From the NCBI GenBank assembly GCA_024398135.1, contig CP073750.1:3472001-3536000 (forward strand): DNA of 64,000 nt, in the 5' to 3' direction. Position 1 is the first letter of the stretch; each line of letters opens with the position of its first letter. This DNA is from a bacterium SCSIO 12643 (GTDB lineage Bacteria > Bacteroidota > Bacteroidia > Flavobacteriales_G > Salibacteraceae). Of the stretch, positions 15,087-23,917 are shown piece after piece. The notes under the pieces are model-generated. The model made no database searches. It saw only the letters and a list, made by a program, of their open reading frames with translations, and was not told where the DNA came from. Position numbers and translations under genes: made by a program.

Positions 15087-15635
15087 ATGATAAGTTCTGA
15101 GTTTTGGGTGAAGACTCATTTTACCCTTTTACTGATTTTAGTCTTAAATTCTGTAGCAAAGAATATATGGAACGTAGGATTGATATATGAAATAGAGTTT
15201 GTTTTTGATTTAGTTTTAATTGTTACAGGGTGGAGTTTATTTTGGAATTTCTTTAAACAAGTGTCTAAGTGGAAGTATTACTTCGGTACCTATGTGCTGG
15301 GTTCTTTGGTCGCAGTAGTGGCTTTGGTTTTTAGAGGAATTGTGGGAGCTCTGGTGCTAAGTTTTCTTTTATATCCGTTTTATCCAGATACATTAGCCTG
15401 GAAGAAAGACAATTTTCGTATTTATGAACCATATCAGGGTATGATGCAAAGTTGTTGTGTTTATACCGTGGCAGAAACCAAATGGGTTTGTTTTGAAAAA
15501 CGATATGATACGTTTATGAGTGAAGGTATAATTGATTTGACCACACTTGAATTAAAAGATTTTGAAGATAGAATAGAAGTTTTTTACCACTTAAAAAATG
15601 TTCCGGATAAGAAGAAAGATATCCTAATGAAATAA
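15087..15635 (+). CDS. Unknown integral membrane protein
   Basis: 182 aa from ATG 15087 (a TTG at 15075 would overlap the previous stop). Three to four hydrophobic helices fill residues about 10-105, including LILVLNSVAKNIW and YVLGSLVAVVALVFRGIVGA, followed by an 80-residue soluble part with a C-C pair (MMQSCCVYTVAETKWVC) and a charged end. I do not recognise the family. It follows the HD-hydrolase gene by 8 nt and is probably co-transcribed with it. Confidence 0.7.
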   Translation: MISSEFWVKTHFTLLLILVLNSVAKNIWNVGLIYEIEFVFDLVLIVTGWSLFWNFFKQVSKWKYYFGTYVLGSLVAVVALVFRGIVGALVLSFLLYPFYPDTLAWKKDNFRIYEPYQGMMQSCCVYTVAETKWVCFEKRYDTFMSEGIIDLTTLELKDFEDRIEVFYHLKNVPDKKKDILMK

Positions 15636-15724
15636 TAAAACCTTTTTAATTTTCGTATAGTAATGTCATTTTGGTATGACATATGTTTGTGGCCTTTTAA
15701 AATTTAAAATTTTGGAGTCTTAAA

Positions 15725-16792
15725 ATGAGGTTTGTTTATCACAGATTCTTTCTTGTTGTTTGCGCCATGCTGCTTACAATCACAGGGAAACCAAAGGATG
15801 TTGCAGATTCTGTAGACCAGGTTTTACATATCCCATTTTATCAAAGCTTGTCGGATTCGCTTACGCTAAGACTTTTGGTTGTAGACCGATTTAATTCTTT
15901 TGAGATACAAGATTATCGAACTGAAGAAACCGTAAGTTTTAAACCGAATAGTAATTTACGATTAGGCTTCGGGTTTAACTACAAAAAAGTAGGTTTGAAT
16001 ATCCTGTTCAATGTACCGGGTGTAAGTATTGGTGATGGATCCGGAGAATCTCAATATTTTGACTTTAATTTAACGCATTATGGGCGGAAATTTGGGTTTG
16101 ATATTGCCTACAATAAATATTCAGGATATTATTGGAGTAATCCCCAAAACATTTTACCGAAATATAATACGGAAGTATTAGGGTATCCTGTTCGACCAGA
16201 TTTAAGTACTGGAATTTTAGCGGTTTCTGGATACTTTAATGTCAATCATAAAAAGTTTTCGTACTTAAGTTCATTTGCGCAAAATGAGCGCCAATTAATA
16301 AGTGCAGGGTCTCCGATTATTGGAGCATATGCGAATGTTTTTGAGTTGGCATCAGTAGATTCTGCAACAGTTTTACCTCAGGCTGTGATTCCCCCAGATG
16401 AACCGGAATTGTATTTCTATGATGACTTACATTTTAAATCTATTCAAACCCGAAATGCTGGTTTAAGTGCCGGATATATCTATTCGTTTATCATCAAACG
16501 AAATTTCTTTATCACTTTGTCATTGCAAATGGGAATGGGGATAGAGAGTACGGATGTAAGTTATGATCAACAACCTACACGTTATTTGGATGGGTATAAC
16601 ATATTCGGAGTATCACGTGCAGCTATGGGCTATAATGGACCGCTATATTATGTTGGATTATCAGCATATACCACGAATTTTTTAACTGGTTCAACCGATA
16701 ATCTGAATGTGCAGTATAATCTGGGATCAATTCGATTGGTTCTGGCAAGAAGGTTTTCTGCAGGTTTTATTAGAAAGATGTTTAAGAAATAG
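15725..16792 (+). CDS. DUF4421 outer-membrane beta-barrel protein
   Basis: 355 aa. After an N-terminal signal sequence (FFLVVCAMLLTITG) come DSLTLRLLVVDRFNSFEI, SFKPNSNLRLGFGFNYKKVG and FDFNLTHYGRKFGFDIAY, the characteristic run of DUF4421, a Bacteroidota outer-membrane family predicted to form a barrel. Alternating amphipathic strands with glycine/aromatic ends continue to the C-terminus. Function unknown. It stands alone: the next gene starts 55 nt later. Confidence 0.85.
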   Translation: MRFVYHRFFLVVCAMLLTITGKPKDVADSVDQVLHIPFYQSLSDSLTLRLLVVDRFNSFEIQDYRTEETVSFKPNSNLRLGFGFNYKKVGLNILFNVPGVSIGDGSGESQYFDFNLTHYGRKFGFDIAYNKYSGYYWSNPQNILPKYNTEVLGYPVRPDLSTGILAVSGYFNVNHKKFSYLSSFAQNERQLISAGSPIIGAYANVFELASVDSATVLPQAVIPPDEPELYFYDDLHFKSIQTRNAGLSAGYIYSFIIKRNFFITLSLQMGMGIESTDVSYDQQPTRYLDGYNIFGVSRAAMGYNGPLYYVGLSAYTTNFLTGSTDNLNVQYNLGSIRLVLARRFSAGFIRKMFKK

Positions 16793-16846
16793 CGTCAAAG
16801 CCTTTAAATGATCAGAATAAAAAAATGCTATTTACGTTTCCCTTAA

Positions 16847-17455
16847 ATGAAGATCATTAAATGGATTTCCCTTGCTGTAATGTTGATCACTCTCAACTGG
16901 TTTATCATAGAAGGTCTGCTACGGGTGAATGGGGTTTACCGGATCTTTATTGAAGCTAAATTGGACAAAGAACTACAATCAGCTGATGTGATTTTAGGAT
17001 GTGATTCAAGTATGAATAAACGTCTTCAGAATTTAAATCAGGATTTGAAGTGTGATTTTGATTTGTTTTGGGATGGGAAAAGAATCCCTTATGAAGATAT
17101 TGAGAGATACAATCCTTATCCACCCATATTACATTTGATGGATTCCGAATATATCATTTATAAGAAAGGTGGAAGGTTGAGACAGATAACGATTTTAACC
17201 GGAGAAAGTGATGCTACACCATCTCTTTTGGTGAAGAAAGCGAGAGGCGAACAAACCGGTTTTGGCGATCATTTTGTGACCTATATTATATACAATGATC
17301 TGGAGGGAAATAGTTATGATTATGATGCCATAGATTGGTATTCATGGAAAGGTGGTAGCTATGATGGTTTTGAGGAACTATGGCAATTTCCCATGCTTCT
17401 TTTTGAGTTGTTGTTAATTGTAGGATATGTAAAATGGAGCGGTCATAAAGAATAA
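16847..17455 (+). CDS. Unknown protein with terminal membrane helices
   Basis: 202 aa. An N-terminal hydrophobic helix (IKWISLAVMLITLNWFIIEGLL, roughly residues 3-24) and a C-terminal one (PMLLFELLLIVGYVKW) enclose a 150-residue extracytoplasmic region with two cysteines (ILGCDSS and LKCDFD) that could form a disulfide. No recognised family or motif. It lies between two outer-membrane barrel genes, all on the same strand, which suggests but does not prove an envelope role. Confidence 0.65.
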   Translation: MKIIKWISLAVMLITLNWFIIEGLLRVNGVYRIFIEAKLDKELQSADVILGCDSSMNKRLQNLNQDLKCDFDLFWDGKRIPYEDIERYNPYPPILHLMDSEYIIYKKGGRLRQITILTGESDATPSLLVKKARGEQTGFGDHFVTYIIYNDLEGNSYDYDAIDWYSWKGGSYDGFEELWQFPMLLFELLLIVGYVKWSGHKE

Positions 17456-17523
17456 TTAAAAGTGTTAGTCTTTTGGTAAAAACATAAAATGATAAAATAG
17501 TACTTAATTTAAAAATCAAAAAA

Positions 17524-18162
17524 ATGAAGAAAGTACTTTTTGCCTGTCTAATTACTTTACAGTCGTTCACCCTTTTAGCCCAGTTTGGGAATGGTGAAGA
17601 ACAAAAAAAATTAAATTATGGAATTAGTCTGGGATTGAATTATTCCAATATATTATATGAAGAATTCTCTCCATCCGTATATACTCAAGTGGAACCATCG
17701 AATGGCATGGGGTTTAGGTTCGGAATAGTTGCGGACTATAAAATTTCGAAAATCATATCCATTGCACCAAAAGCGGAGTTATCATTTAATGGGGGAGAAA
17801 TTAGCGTTCAACATTTAAGCAATGGTAGTATTATTGGAAATAAGTCTTATGATATCATGCCCGTAAGCGCTGAAATAATGATGCATATCGTTTTTAAAAA
17901 AGGGAATAAAAACTGGAAGCCGTATTTCTTTATGGGACCTAACGTTAGATTACCCTTACGTCAATATAATTCTTCTCAGACATTTAAAAATAACATGGAT
18001 GTTGCTCTAGATTTTGGTATTGGTGGGCAAAGAACCTTTACCACTTTTCATTTTTTACCTGAGTTAAGGTATACATTTGGTTTATTAGATTTAGCCCCGG
18101 ATTCAAGATTAGAATCTGTGAACTTCCATAATATATCTGTAATATTTAGTATTTTGGGCTGA
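17524..18162 (+). CDS. Outer-membrane beta-barrel protein, PorT-like
   Basis: 212 aa. Signal peptide MKKVLFACLITLQSFTLLAQ with cleavage after AQ. The mature part opens with LNYGISLGLNYSNILY and shows about eight amphipathic strands, ending in a strand with a final glycine after a hydrophobic run (HNISVIFSILG), as in PorT/OMP_b-brl_2 family small barrels of Bacteroidota. PorT itself is a type IX secretion component; this protein is one of many paralogues and need not share that job. Confidence 0.8.
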   Translation: MKKVLFACLITLQSFTLLAQFGNGEEQKKLNYGISLGLNYSNILYEEFSPSVYTQVEPSNGMGFRFGIVADYKISKIISIAPKAELSFNGGEISVQHLSNGSIIGNKSYDIMPVSAEIMMHIVFKKGNKNWKPYFFMGPNVRLPLRQYNSSQTFKNNMDVALDFGIGGQRTFTTFHFLPELRYTFGLLDLAPDSRLESVNFHNISVIFSILG

Positions 18163-18182
18163 TAGGTGCTACACATTCAGGA

Positions 18183-18200
18183 TTTTGACCTAGATCAAAA
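18183..18200 (+). promoter_or_regulatory. FNR/CRP-like box
   Basis: TTTTGACCTAGATCAAAA is a near-perfect 18-nt palindrome. Its core TTGAC-N4-ATCAA differs from the FNR consensus TTGAT-N4-ATCAA at one position. A weak -7 element TAAGATTG (18221-18228, one mismatch from TAnnTTTG) would place the box centre at about -40, the position for class-II activation, ahead of a CxxCH lipoprotein gene starting at 18247. Confidence 0.55.
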
Positions 18201-18246
18201 GTTATCTAAATGTGGAGTCGTAAGATTGTAATCTAAATACCGTTCA

Positions 18247-19704
18247 ATGAATTTATACAATAGATTATTCCATTTGATGCTTTTCGTTTTTATAGGATTA
18301 GCTTTTACTCAATGTACATCCAATAAAGAAACCATCAAATCCTCAACAGGAGTAGAATTAAGTCAGATCTCATATGATACTTATGTAAAGCCCATAATCT
18401 ATAATTATTGTACGACTTGTCATGCGGGTAAAAGCCCAAGTGCGGGTTTGGATTTACAGACGTATGCAAATGTCAAAAATGCAGCTGAAAATAGAAATCT
18501 TTTAAAACGAATCAACGATCATAAGAATCCAATGCCGGTGGGAGGTTTAATGCCAAAGGAAGAGCGGTTGACCATTTTGAGATGGGCAAAGAATAATTTT
18601 TTAGAAAAAACTTCTACTGATTCTGCATCGAATGAAACTTCCGCTGATTATTCATTTGATCCTCCACAGATTACCCCAATAAATATCGAAAATCAGGGTT
18701 TTGCACTATTAGAGAATATGCAAGGTCATTGGGTGGGTAAAATGAATTTAATGGGAGAAAAAATGCCCTGGTTTGCGTTTGATTATCGCGCTATTGGTCC
18801 ATCTCAGGTGCATGGGATTTTTGAAGGCGGTACGATGGGGAATTTATTTACATCATTTTTTCTGGCAAATTTTAAGGGAACAAAAACAATTATGGCTCGT
18901 AACGGTGGTGTTTTAAATGGAATTTATCGGACCAGTTACTTTGTTTTAACAGAAGCTAAAGAAGGTCCGAATAGCAGTTATTATAAATTGGTTGATGCTT
19001 ATGGAGGGGCGCAAATCATGTGGATGGAATTAACTTTTACTGGAGATCAATTGAAGTTTAATTCTTATACGAGTAGAATGGGAACTTATCCTAAACCTAC
19101 TTTGCACATGAAGTTTGAAGGAACTAAAAAGCATTTGGAACTCGCAAAGCAAGCAGCTGATCAATTTAATTTTCCATCAAAAAAAGATGTGGTGGACTTT
19201 TCTAAAGGAATGCCCACACCCAATTGGGGCAATACTTATCCCGTTGTAACTTCTGCAAGTTATTTAGCACAAGATGATGGTGTAACCGATTATAGTGTAT
19301 TGGCCGAAATGGCTCAGGACCCATATAGAATGGAACAACTACCTGGGATTGCTTCGTTAAACCTAAAACTGCCTAGAAATGATGCTAGTAAAGGGAAAAA
19401 AGTAAGTATTTATTTGTCTAGACAACCATTAACCGATGCCCAGGGAAAGATTATTATGGAGTATGGTTATATCAAGCAAGATGTATTGGATGAAGTTTTA
19501 TTATTTCCAGAGCTAGCGCAATCGGAAACAGAATTTAAACTCACCTATTTGCACCCTGGAAAATACTATGTCACAGCTGTATTAGATGAAGATGGAAATA
19601 TGGTACCTTCTAAAGGGGATATCTCTAGTAAAAGTGCTTTGGTAGAGCTTCAACCGTTAGCCGAAGAAGATTTTACCATACCAACAATAAATAGTACCAA
19701 CTAA
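18247..19704 (+). CDS. Lipoprotein with an N-terminal c-type-cytochrome-like motif and a lipocalin-like middle domain
   Basis: 485 aa. Lipobox in IGLAFTQC (Cys23). Residues 45-115 resemble planctomycete-type cytochrome c modules: Y-VKPIIYNYCTTCHAGKSP with haem motif C55-T-T-C-H59, then ADLQTYAN-like spacing and MPVGGLMPKEERLTILRWAK, whose Met may be the second haem ligand. A middle region from about 155 (NMQGHWVGKMNLMGEKMPW, GPSQVHGIFEGGTMGN) looks like a DUF1579/lipocalin-type barrel, and the C-terminal 150 residues are beta-rich with YLHPGKYYVTAVLDEDGN. Exported, probably on the outer membrane. The upstream FNR-like box fits an electron-transfer role under low oxygen. The combination of domains is not one I know. 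Confidence 0.75.
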   Translation: MNLYNRLFHLMLFVFIGLAFTQCTSNKETIKSSTGVELSQISYDTYVKPIIYNYCTTCHAGKSPSAGLDLQTYANVKNAAENRNLLKRINDHKNPMPVGGLMPKEERLTILRWAKNNFLEKTSTDSASNETSADYSFDPPQITPINIENQGFALLENMQGHWVGKMNLMGEKMPWFAFDYRAIGPSQVHGIFEGGTMGNLFTSFFLANFKGTKTIMARNGGVLNGIYRTSYFVLTEAKEGPNSSYYKLVDAYGGAQIMWMELTFTGDQLKFNSYTSRMGTYPKPTLHMKFEGTKKHLELAKQAADQFNFPSKKDVVDFSKGMPTPNWGNTYPVVTSASYLAQDDGVTDYSVLAEMAQDPYRMEQLPGIASLNLKLPRNDASKGKKVSIYLSRQPLTDAQGKIIMEYGYIKQDVLDEVLLFPELAQSETEFKLTYLHPGKYYVTAVLDEDGNMVPSKGDISSKSALVELQPLAEEDFTIPTINSTN

Positions 19705-19757
19705 AGGATTGAACGGTTTTCAAATTCGAATAACTCCAGGTGCTGTTTTTAAGTTAA

Positions 19758-20210
19758 TCAGACCTGAACAATAGTACTGTATTTGATTTCTTCCAGAACA
19801 ATTTGACTGTCAATATCACCAATGTTTTTTATTGCTGTGATTTCATTTACTAAGAAGTTTCTATATTCTTTAATGTTTGAGAATCTCACTTTGGCTAAAA
19901 AATCATAAGATCCGGAAGTATGATATAGTTCAACAATATCTTTTAAATTACTTATCTCCTGAACGAATTTTTGCCGATGTTCAATTTGGTGTTCTTTAAT
20001 GGTGATGTTAAGAAACACAGTTAGCCCTTTATTTGCTTTTTCCGCATCAAGCAAAGCAACATATTTTTGAATAATCCCTGACCTTTCAAGTTTTTTAATC
20101 CTTTCGTATACCGGAGTAGGGGTTAATGAAAGCTTTTCCGCCATTTCTTTAGCGGTCAATTTCGCATCACTTTGGAGAAATTCTAGGATTTGCTTATCAA
20201 TTGCATCCAT
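19758..20210 (-). CDS. Lrp/AsnC-family transcriptional regulator
   Basis: 150 aa, normal length. N-terminal HTH: AIDKQILEFLQSDAKLTAKE and AEKLSLTPTPVYERIKKLER; C-terminal RAM (amino-acid binding) domain from about residue 65 with ELYHTSGSYDFLAKVRF, whose G-S-Y/D turn is the effector-site loop. It is divergent from the six-gene unit containing arginine decarboxylase, agmatinase and a deoxyhypusine-synthase-like enzyme; a perfect inverted repeat lies between them. Arginine or another amino acid is a plausible effector, by inference. Confidence 0.95.
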   Translation of the reverse strand: MDAIDKQILEFLQSDAKLTAKEMAEKLSLTPTPVYERIKKLERSGIIQKYVALLDAEKANKGLTVFLNITIKEHQIEHRQKFVQEISNLKDIVELYHTSGSYDFLAKVRFSNIKEYRNFLVNEITAIKNIGDIDSQIVLEEIKYSTIVQV

Positions 20211-20293
20211 TTTAATTGTTTTATTCTAAAAAATAAATCTAAAATAGTTTATTTTACTTATTTGATGTTATTGTGTAAATAATATTTCTAAAT

Positions 20294-20324
20294 TTTATTA
20301 CTTGCGTAATAAATTATACTTTTT
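20294..20324 (+). promoter_or_regulatory. Inverted repeat (candidate Lrp site) and -7-like element before the polyamine unit
   Basis: TTTATTAC-TTGC-GTAATAAA (20294-20313) is a perfect 8-bp inverted repeat with a 4-nt centre. TACTTTTT at 20317-20324 differs from TAnnTTTG only in the last base and ends 17 nt before the ATG at 20342. The palindrome therefore covers the spacer between the -33 and -7 positions of the polyamine unit, and lies 84 nt from the Lrp start codon. Confidence 0.5.
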
Positions 20325-20341
20325 AAAATGACATTAAGAAT

Positions 20342-20578
20342 ATGAAAAAGACGATTAAAGAATATTCTAAACTGTCGAAATTCGACAGAATGGAGTTGGA
20401 TGGTTTAATCTTAAATGGAGATACCCGAATGATTACGGTACCATTTAAAGGTGATTTGGTACGTGCATATAGATGTCGATTATCCGGGACAGAAGTTCTT
20501 GTTGTCATGGATGATGATTTTGAGGATTTTACACAAGACGAGGATTGGGGGTATGATGAAGAATATGGCACATACTAG
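20342..20578 (+). CDS. Small acidic protein, unknown
   Basis: 78 aa. A basic, ordered N-terminal half (MKKTIKEYSKLSKFDRMELD, then ITVPFKGDLVRAYRCRLSG) is followed by a strongly acidic, aromatic tail (DDDFEDFTQDEDWGYDEEYG). No membrane segment. The tail resembles those of DNA-mimic or chaperone-like proteins only in composition. I do not recognise it. It is the first gene of a compact six-gene unit (next gene 26 nt downstream) that ends with polyamine synthesis, and it stands directly behind the candidate Lrp site. Confidence 0.65.
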   Translation: MKKTIKEYSKLSKFDRMELDGLILNGDTRMITVPFKGDLVRAYRCRLSGTEVLVVMDDDFEDFTQDEDWGYDEEYGTY

Positions 20579-20604
20579 GTAGTAATTTTTATAAAAGTTG
20601 AAAT

Positions 20605-21030
20605 ATGAAAACAAACATTCCTTTTCATTTTGCATTTCCTGTGAATAACATAAAAGAAACAATCGATTTTTATGTAGGGGTATTGGGATGCAAGATAGGT
20701 AGATCAGCTTTACATTGGGTAGATTTTGATTTTTACGGGCATCAATTGACAGCTCATGAAAATTCGCAATTTGTGATGAAAATGGAACATAAATGGAGGA
20801 AGGATTCTAAATATCCCATTATTCATTTTGGAGCCATTTTAGAATGGAGCCAATGGCATGAATTAAAGGCTACGTTTATAGAAAGTAATATCTCATTTGT
20901 TGTAGAGCCACATGTTGCTTTTTTAGGAGAGGTAGGAGAACAAATGAGTATGTTTTTAGAAGATCCAAGTGGTTATGCAATTGAATTTAAGACATTTGAA
21001 TTTCCAGATAGAATATTTTTAAGTAAATGA
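20605..21030 (+). CDS. VOC (glyoxalase/dioxygenase-like) family protein
   Basis: 141 aa. The opening FHFAFPVNNIKETIDFYVGV, LGCKIGRS and the closing MSMFLEDPSGYAIEFKTF (with the metal-ligand-type Glu in the last strand) are the standard beta-alpha-beta-beta-beta modules of the VOC fold; His8 and the late Glu could bind a metal. Members of this size act as lyases, dioxygenases or resistance proteins. Cytoplasmic. It is 3 nt upstream of the P-loop kinase gene, so the two are co-expressed with the polyamine enzymes. Confidence 0.85.
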   Translation: MKTNIPFHFAFPVNNIKETIDFYVGVLGCKIGRSALHWVDFDFYGHQLTAHENSQFVMKMEHKWRKDSKYPIIHFGAILEWSQWHELKATFIESNISFVVEPHVAFLGEVGEQMSMFLEDPSGYAIEFKTFEFPDRIFLSK

Positions 21031-21033
21031 TAG

Positions 21034-21639
21034 ATGCGGGTAAATTCAATTATAATTACCGGGCCATTAGCTGTTGGAAAAAGTACCATTGCACTTGAAC
21101 TTTCTGAAAGGATAGGGTGGGGGAATTACCCGGTAGACAGATTAAAATGGTTTTATCGATTTAATAATGGCTATGATTTAGTAGCCGGAACAAGAGTGCT
21201 TAAGGAACATGGTTTCGGAGCATTGATTGATTATGCCAGTGAATTCTTTGGTCCAACTGAATTAAAGGATATCTTTAGTAGATTTCATGGAATTATAGAT
21301 TTGGGAGCAACAGATACTTACTGTTGCTCTCCAAAAAGATATACAGAGTTAAAGCAAATATTTGATGCTTTGAATAATGTATTTCTACTGCTACCGTCTA
21401 AAAACTCTCAGAAGTCGGAAAATATTTTAGCAAAAAGATTGAAAATTCGCTACGAAAATCATCCGTTTAAGGAGATGGTTTTACAGTCGTATTTGGATAA
21501 GAATATGGAATTTATAAACAGTTTTTCTCAATATTTACTGGCAAAACACATTGTTTATTTGGAGGATAAAACTATTGATGAAATATGTTCGGAGATTATT
21601 GAAAAAGTAAAATTTCAAACTCCAATTCATGCAATATAA
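21034..21639 (+). CDS. P-loop kinase-like NTPase (shikimate-kinase/AAA_17 type)
   Basis: 201 aa. Walker A is IIITGPLAVGKSTIALELSE near residues 6-22. An acidic strand end follows (IIDLGATDTY, near 88-97) in place of a classic Walker B, then a LID-like basic segment AKRLKIRYENHPFK that could close over the phosphates. The overall size and order fit small-molecule kinases of the shikimate/gluconate/chloramphenicol-phosphotransferase type. The substrate is unknown; its position between a VOC protein and arginine decarboxylase suggests a metabolite linked to that pathway. Confidence 0.75.
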   Translation: MRVNSIIITGPLAVGKSTIALELSERIGWGNYPVDRLKWFYRFNNGYDLVAGTRVLKEHGFGALIDYASEFFGPTELKDIFSRFHGIIDLGATDTYCCSPKRYTELKQIFDALNNVFLLLPSKNSQKSENILAKRLKIRYENHPFKEMVLQSYLDKNMEFINSFSQYLLAKHIVYLEDKTIDEICSEIIEKVKFQTPIHAI

Positions 21640-21652
21640 AGAATTGTAATAA

Positions 21653-23056
21653 ATGAAAAATACCTACTTTGACTTAATAGAGCAGAGTTATTACTTTCCT
21701 CAGGAAGGTTTTGATTTAAGAGATGAGTCTCTAACCTTTCATGGTGTATCGCTCAAATATCTGATTAAAAAATATGGAACTCCTTTTCGATTTATTTATC
21801 TCCCTAAGATTGGCGATCAAATAAAAAAAGCGCGTAATTTATTTCAGATCGCTATAAAAAATAATGGATACAAGGGTAAATATCATTTTTGTTATTGTAC
21901 AAAATGTAATCACTTTCATCATGTGATAAAAGAAGCTTTAAAACATAAAGTTAATCTTGAGACTTCATCGGAATTTGACATAGACCTAATTTTAAGATTG
22001 AATGCCGAAGGTTTGTTTAGTAAGGATAGAATTATTGTCCATAATGGATATAAAACAGATGGATATTTAAGAAAGATTATTGAACTCCAAAAAAAAGGAT
22101 TTAAAAACTCAATTATCGTATTGGATAGTGAAAATGAGTTTGACCGACTCGAAAAAATAAAGGTGGATCATGTGGTTAAGATCGCATTTAGAATGGCGAT
22201 TAATGAGGAAGCACAATCTGCTTATTATACTTCACGTCTGGGGATGAGGCCTAATGATATTTTGAATTTATATGCACAAAAGGTGAAGAAAAATAAGAAA
22301 ATGGAATTGAAGATGTTACATTTTTTTGTTGATTCGGGAATTAAGGACACGTTATATTATTGGGGAGAGTTCCAAAAAGCTTTGAAGTTATATGTAGAAC
22401 TCAAGACAGATTGTAATTCTTTAAACGCTTTTAACCTGGGAGGAGGTTTTCCTATCAGAAATCATTTAGGTTTTGAGTATAAATATGAATACATCATTAA
22501 CGAGATTGTTCTTAATATTAAAAATGCATGTGCTAAAGAAGGGGTTCTTGAACCTGATATATTTACTGAATTTGGAAAATTTACCGTAGGTGAGGCAGGC
22601 GCAATAATTTTTGAAGTTCTGGAAGAAAAAAAGCAAAATGATACTGAGTCTTGGTATATCATAAATAATAGTTTAATGAATACAATACCTGATGCCTGGT
22701 CAATACATGAAAAGTTTATTTTACTTCCAATCAATAAATGGAATAATGAGTACCAACGCGTTAATATAGGCGGGATAAGTTGTGATCATTCTGATTATTA
22801 TAATTCTGAAGATTTAAATCAAGAGGTATTGTTGCCTAAGCATTCAAATAAAGATAAAGAACCTTTATTCATAGGTTTTTTTCATACCGGAGCATATCAG
22901 GATTCAATTAGCGGCTATGGAGGTATTAAGCATTGTTTAATACCCTCTCCCAAACATGTGATTATAGACCGAGACGATAAAGGAAATTTTGTAGACTATG
23001 TGTATAGAGAAGAACAGTCTGCAGATGAGATGTTTAATATTTTAGGATATAAATAG
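21653..23056 (+). CDS. speA: Biosynthetic arginine decarboxylase, Bacteroidota type
   Basis: 467 aa. It converts arginine to agmatine with PLP (fold III). The opening YFDLIEQSYYFPQEGF and the series KYHFCYCTKCNHFHH (PLP lysine K84), LETSSEFDIDLI, YYTSRLGM, NLGGGFPIRN (glycine loop about 261-270), FTEFGKFTVGEAG, and IGFFHTGAYQDSISGYGGIK are those of the short Bacteroidota arginine decarboxylases of about 460 aa, which lack the long inserts of E. coli SpeA. It abuts the agmatinase gene with no gap. The pathway continues agmatine to putrescine. Confidence 0.93.
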   Translation: MKNTYFDLIEQSYYFPQEGFDLRDESLTFHGVSLKYLIKKYGTPFRFIYLPKIGDQIKKARNLFQIAIKNNGYKGKYHFCYCTKCNHFHHVIKEALKHKVNLETSSEFDIDLILRLNAEGLFSKDRIIVHNGYKTDGYLRKIIELQKKGFKNSIIVLDSENEFDRLEKIKVDHVVKIAFRMAINEEAQSAYYTSRLGMRPNDILNLYAQKVKKNKKMELKMLHFFVDSGIKDTLYYWGEFQKALKLYVELKTDCNSLNAFNLGGGFPIRNHLGFEYKYEYIINEIVLNIKNACAKEGVLEPDIFTEFGKFTVGEAGAIIFEVLEEKKQNDTESWYIINNSLMNTIPDAWSIHEKFILLPINKWNNEYQRVNIGGISCDHSDYYNSEDLNQEVLLPKHSNKDKEPLFIGFFHTGAYQDSISGYGGIKHCLIPSPKHVIIDRDDKGNFVDYVYREEQSADEMFNILGYK

Positions 23057-23917
23057 ATGAAAACTAGAGTTTTTGGAGGAATTCCTGAAGAACTGGCAAC
23101 ATTTGAAAATGCAAAAAATTTGCTTTTATCGATACCATATGACGGGACAAGTACCTGGGGAAAAGGGGCTGATAAAGGCTTTGACGCTTTTTTGGATGCG
23201 GCTGAAAATATGGAATTATATGATATAGAAACCGATTCGGAAGTGTATAAAACAGGAATACATATTTTACCTGAAATCACAGAAAATCGATGGCCAGAAT
23301 CAGTAACGGATGTTGTATTTGGAAAAACGACCGAGTTATTGAAAACAGATAAATTCTTAACTTTTTTTGGAGGAGAACATTCCATTAGTATTGGAGTTAT
23401 TAAAGCATTTAAAAATAAGTTTAAAGATTTGACGGTATTGCAATTAGATGCTCATGCAGATCTTAGAGAAAGTTATAATGGATCGGAATATAATCATGCC
23501 TGCGCTATGCATTTAGCAAGTAAAACAACGAATTTGGTTCAGGTAGGAATAAGAAGTATGGATAGTTCCGAATTAGGGTTCATGGATAAATCCAGGTGTT
23601 TTTTTGCAGAAGACATGTACAGAAACAACGATTGGCAGGAGGATTCAATATCCTTATGTGGGGACAATGTATACATTACTATTGATTTGGATGTTTTTGA
23701 TCCATCCATTATGCCATCCACCGGAACACCCGAACCTGGAGGATTACTTTGGAATTCTACGATAGAATATTTGAAAACCGTTTTTCAGAAAAAAAATGTG
23801 GTAGGATTTGATATTGTAGAGCTAGCGCCAATTGAAAATCTTCATGCACCCAATTTTTTGGTTGCAAAATTATATTACAAACTACTTTCTTATAAATACA
23901 AATACAATCATGGATAA
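23057..23917 (+). CDS. speB: Agmatinase (ureohydrolase)
   Basis: 286 aa, typical size. It hydrolyses agmatine to putrescine and urea with two Mn ions. The metal ligands are all visible: His108 in FFGGEHSISIG, Asp131, His133 and Asp135 in LDAHADLRESY, and Asp210 and Asp212 in ITIDLDVFDPS; STGTPEPGG follows as in family members. ATG begins directly after the speA stop codon, and the gene overlaps the next by 8 nt, so the three are translationally coupled. Confidence 0.96.
   Translation: MKTRVFGGIPEELATFENAKNLLLSIPYDGTSTWGKGADKGFDAFLDAAENMELYDIETDSEVYKTGIHILPEITENRWPESVTDVVFGKTTELLKTDKFLTFFGGEHSISIGVIKAFKNKFKDLTVLQLDAHADLRESYNGSEYNHACAMHLASKTTNLVQVGIRSMDSSELGFMDKSRCFFAEDMYRNNDWQEDSISLCGDNVYITIDLDVFDPSIMPSTGTPEPGGLLWNSTIEYLKTVFQKKNVVGFDIVELAPIENLHAPNFLVAKLYYKLLSYKYKYNHG

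Noticed and set aside
23832-23909. Longer start for the DHS-like protein
   Set aside because: The extra 26 residues are the shifted reading of the agmatinase C-terminus; ATG 23910 overlaps the speB stop as expected in a coupled operon.
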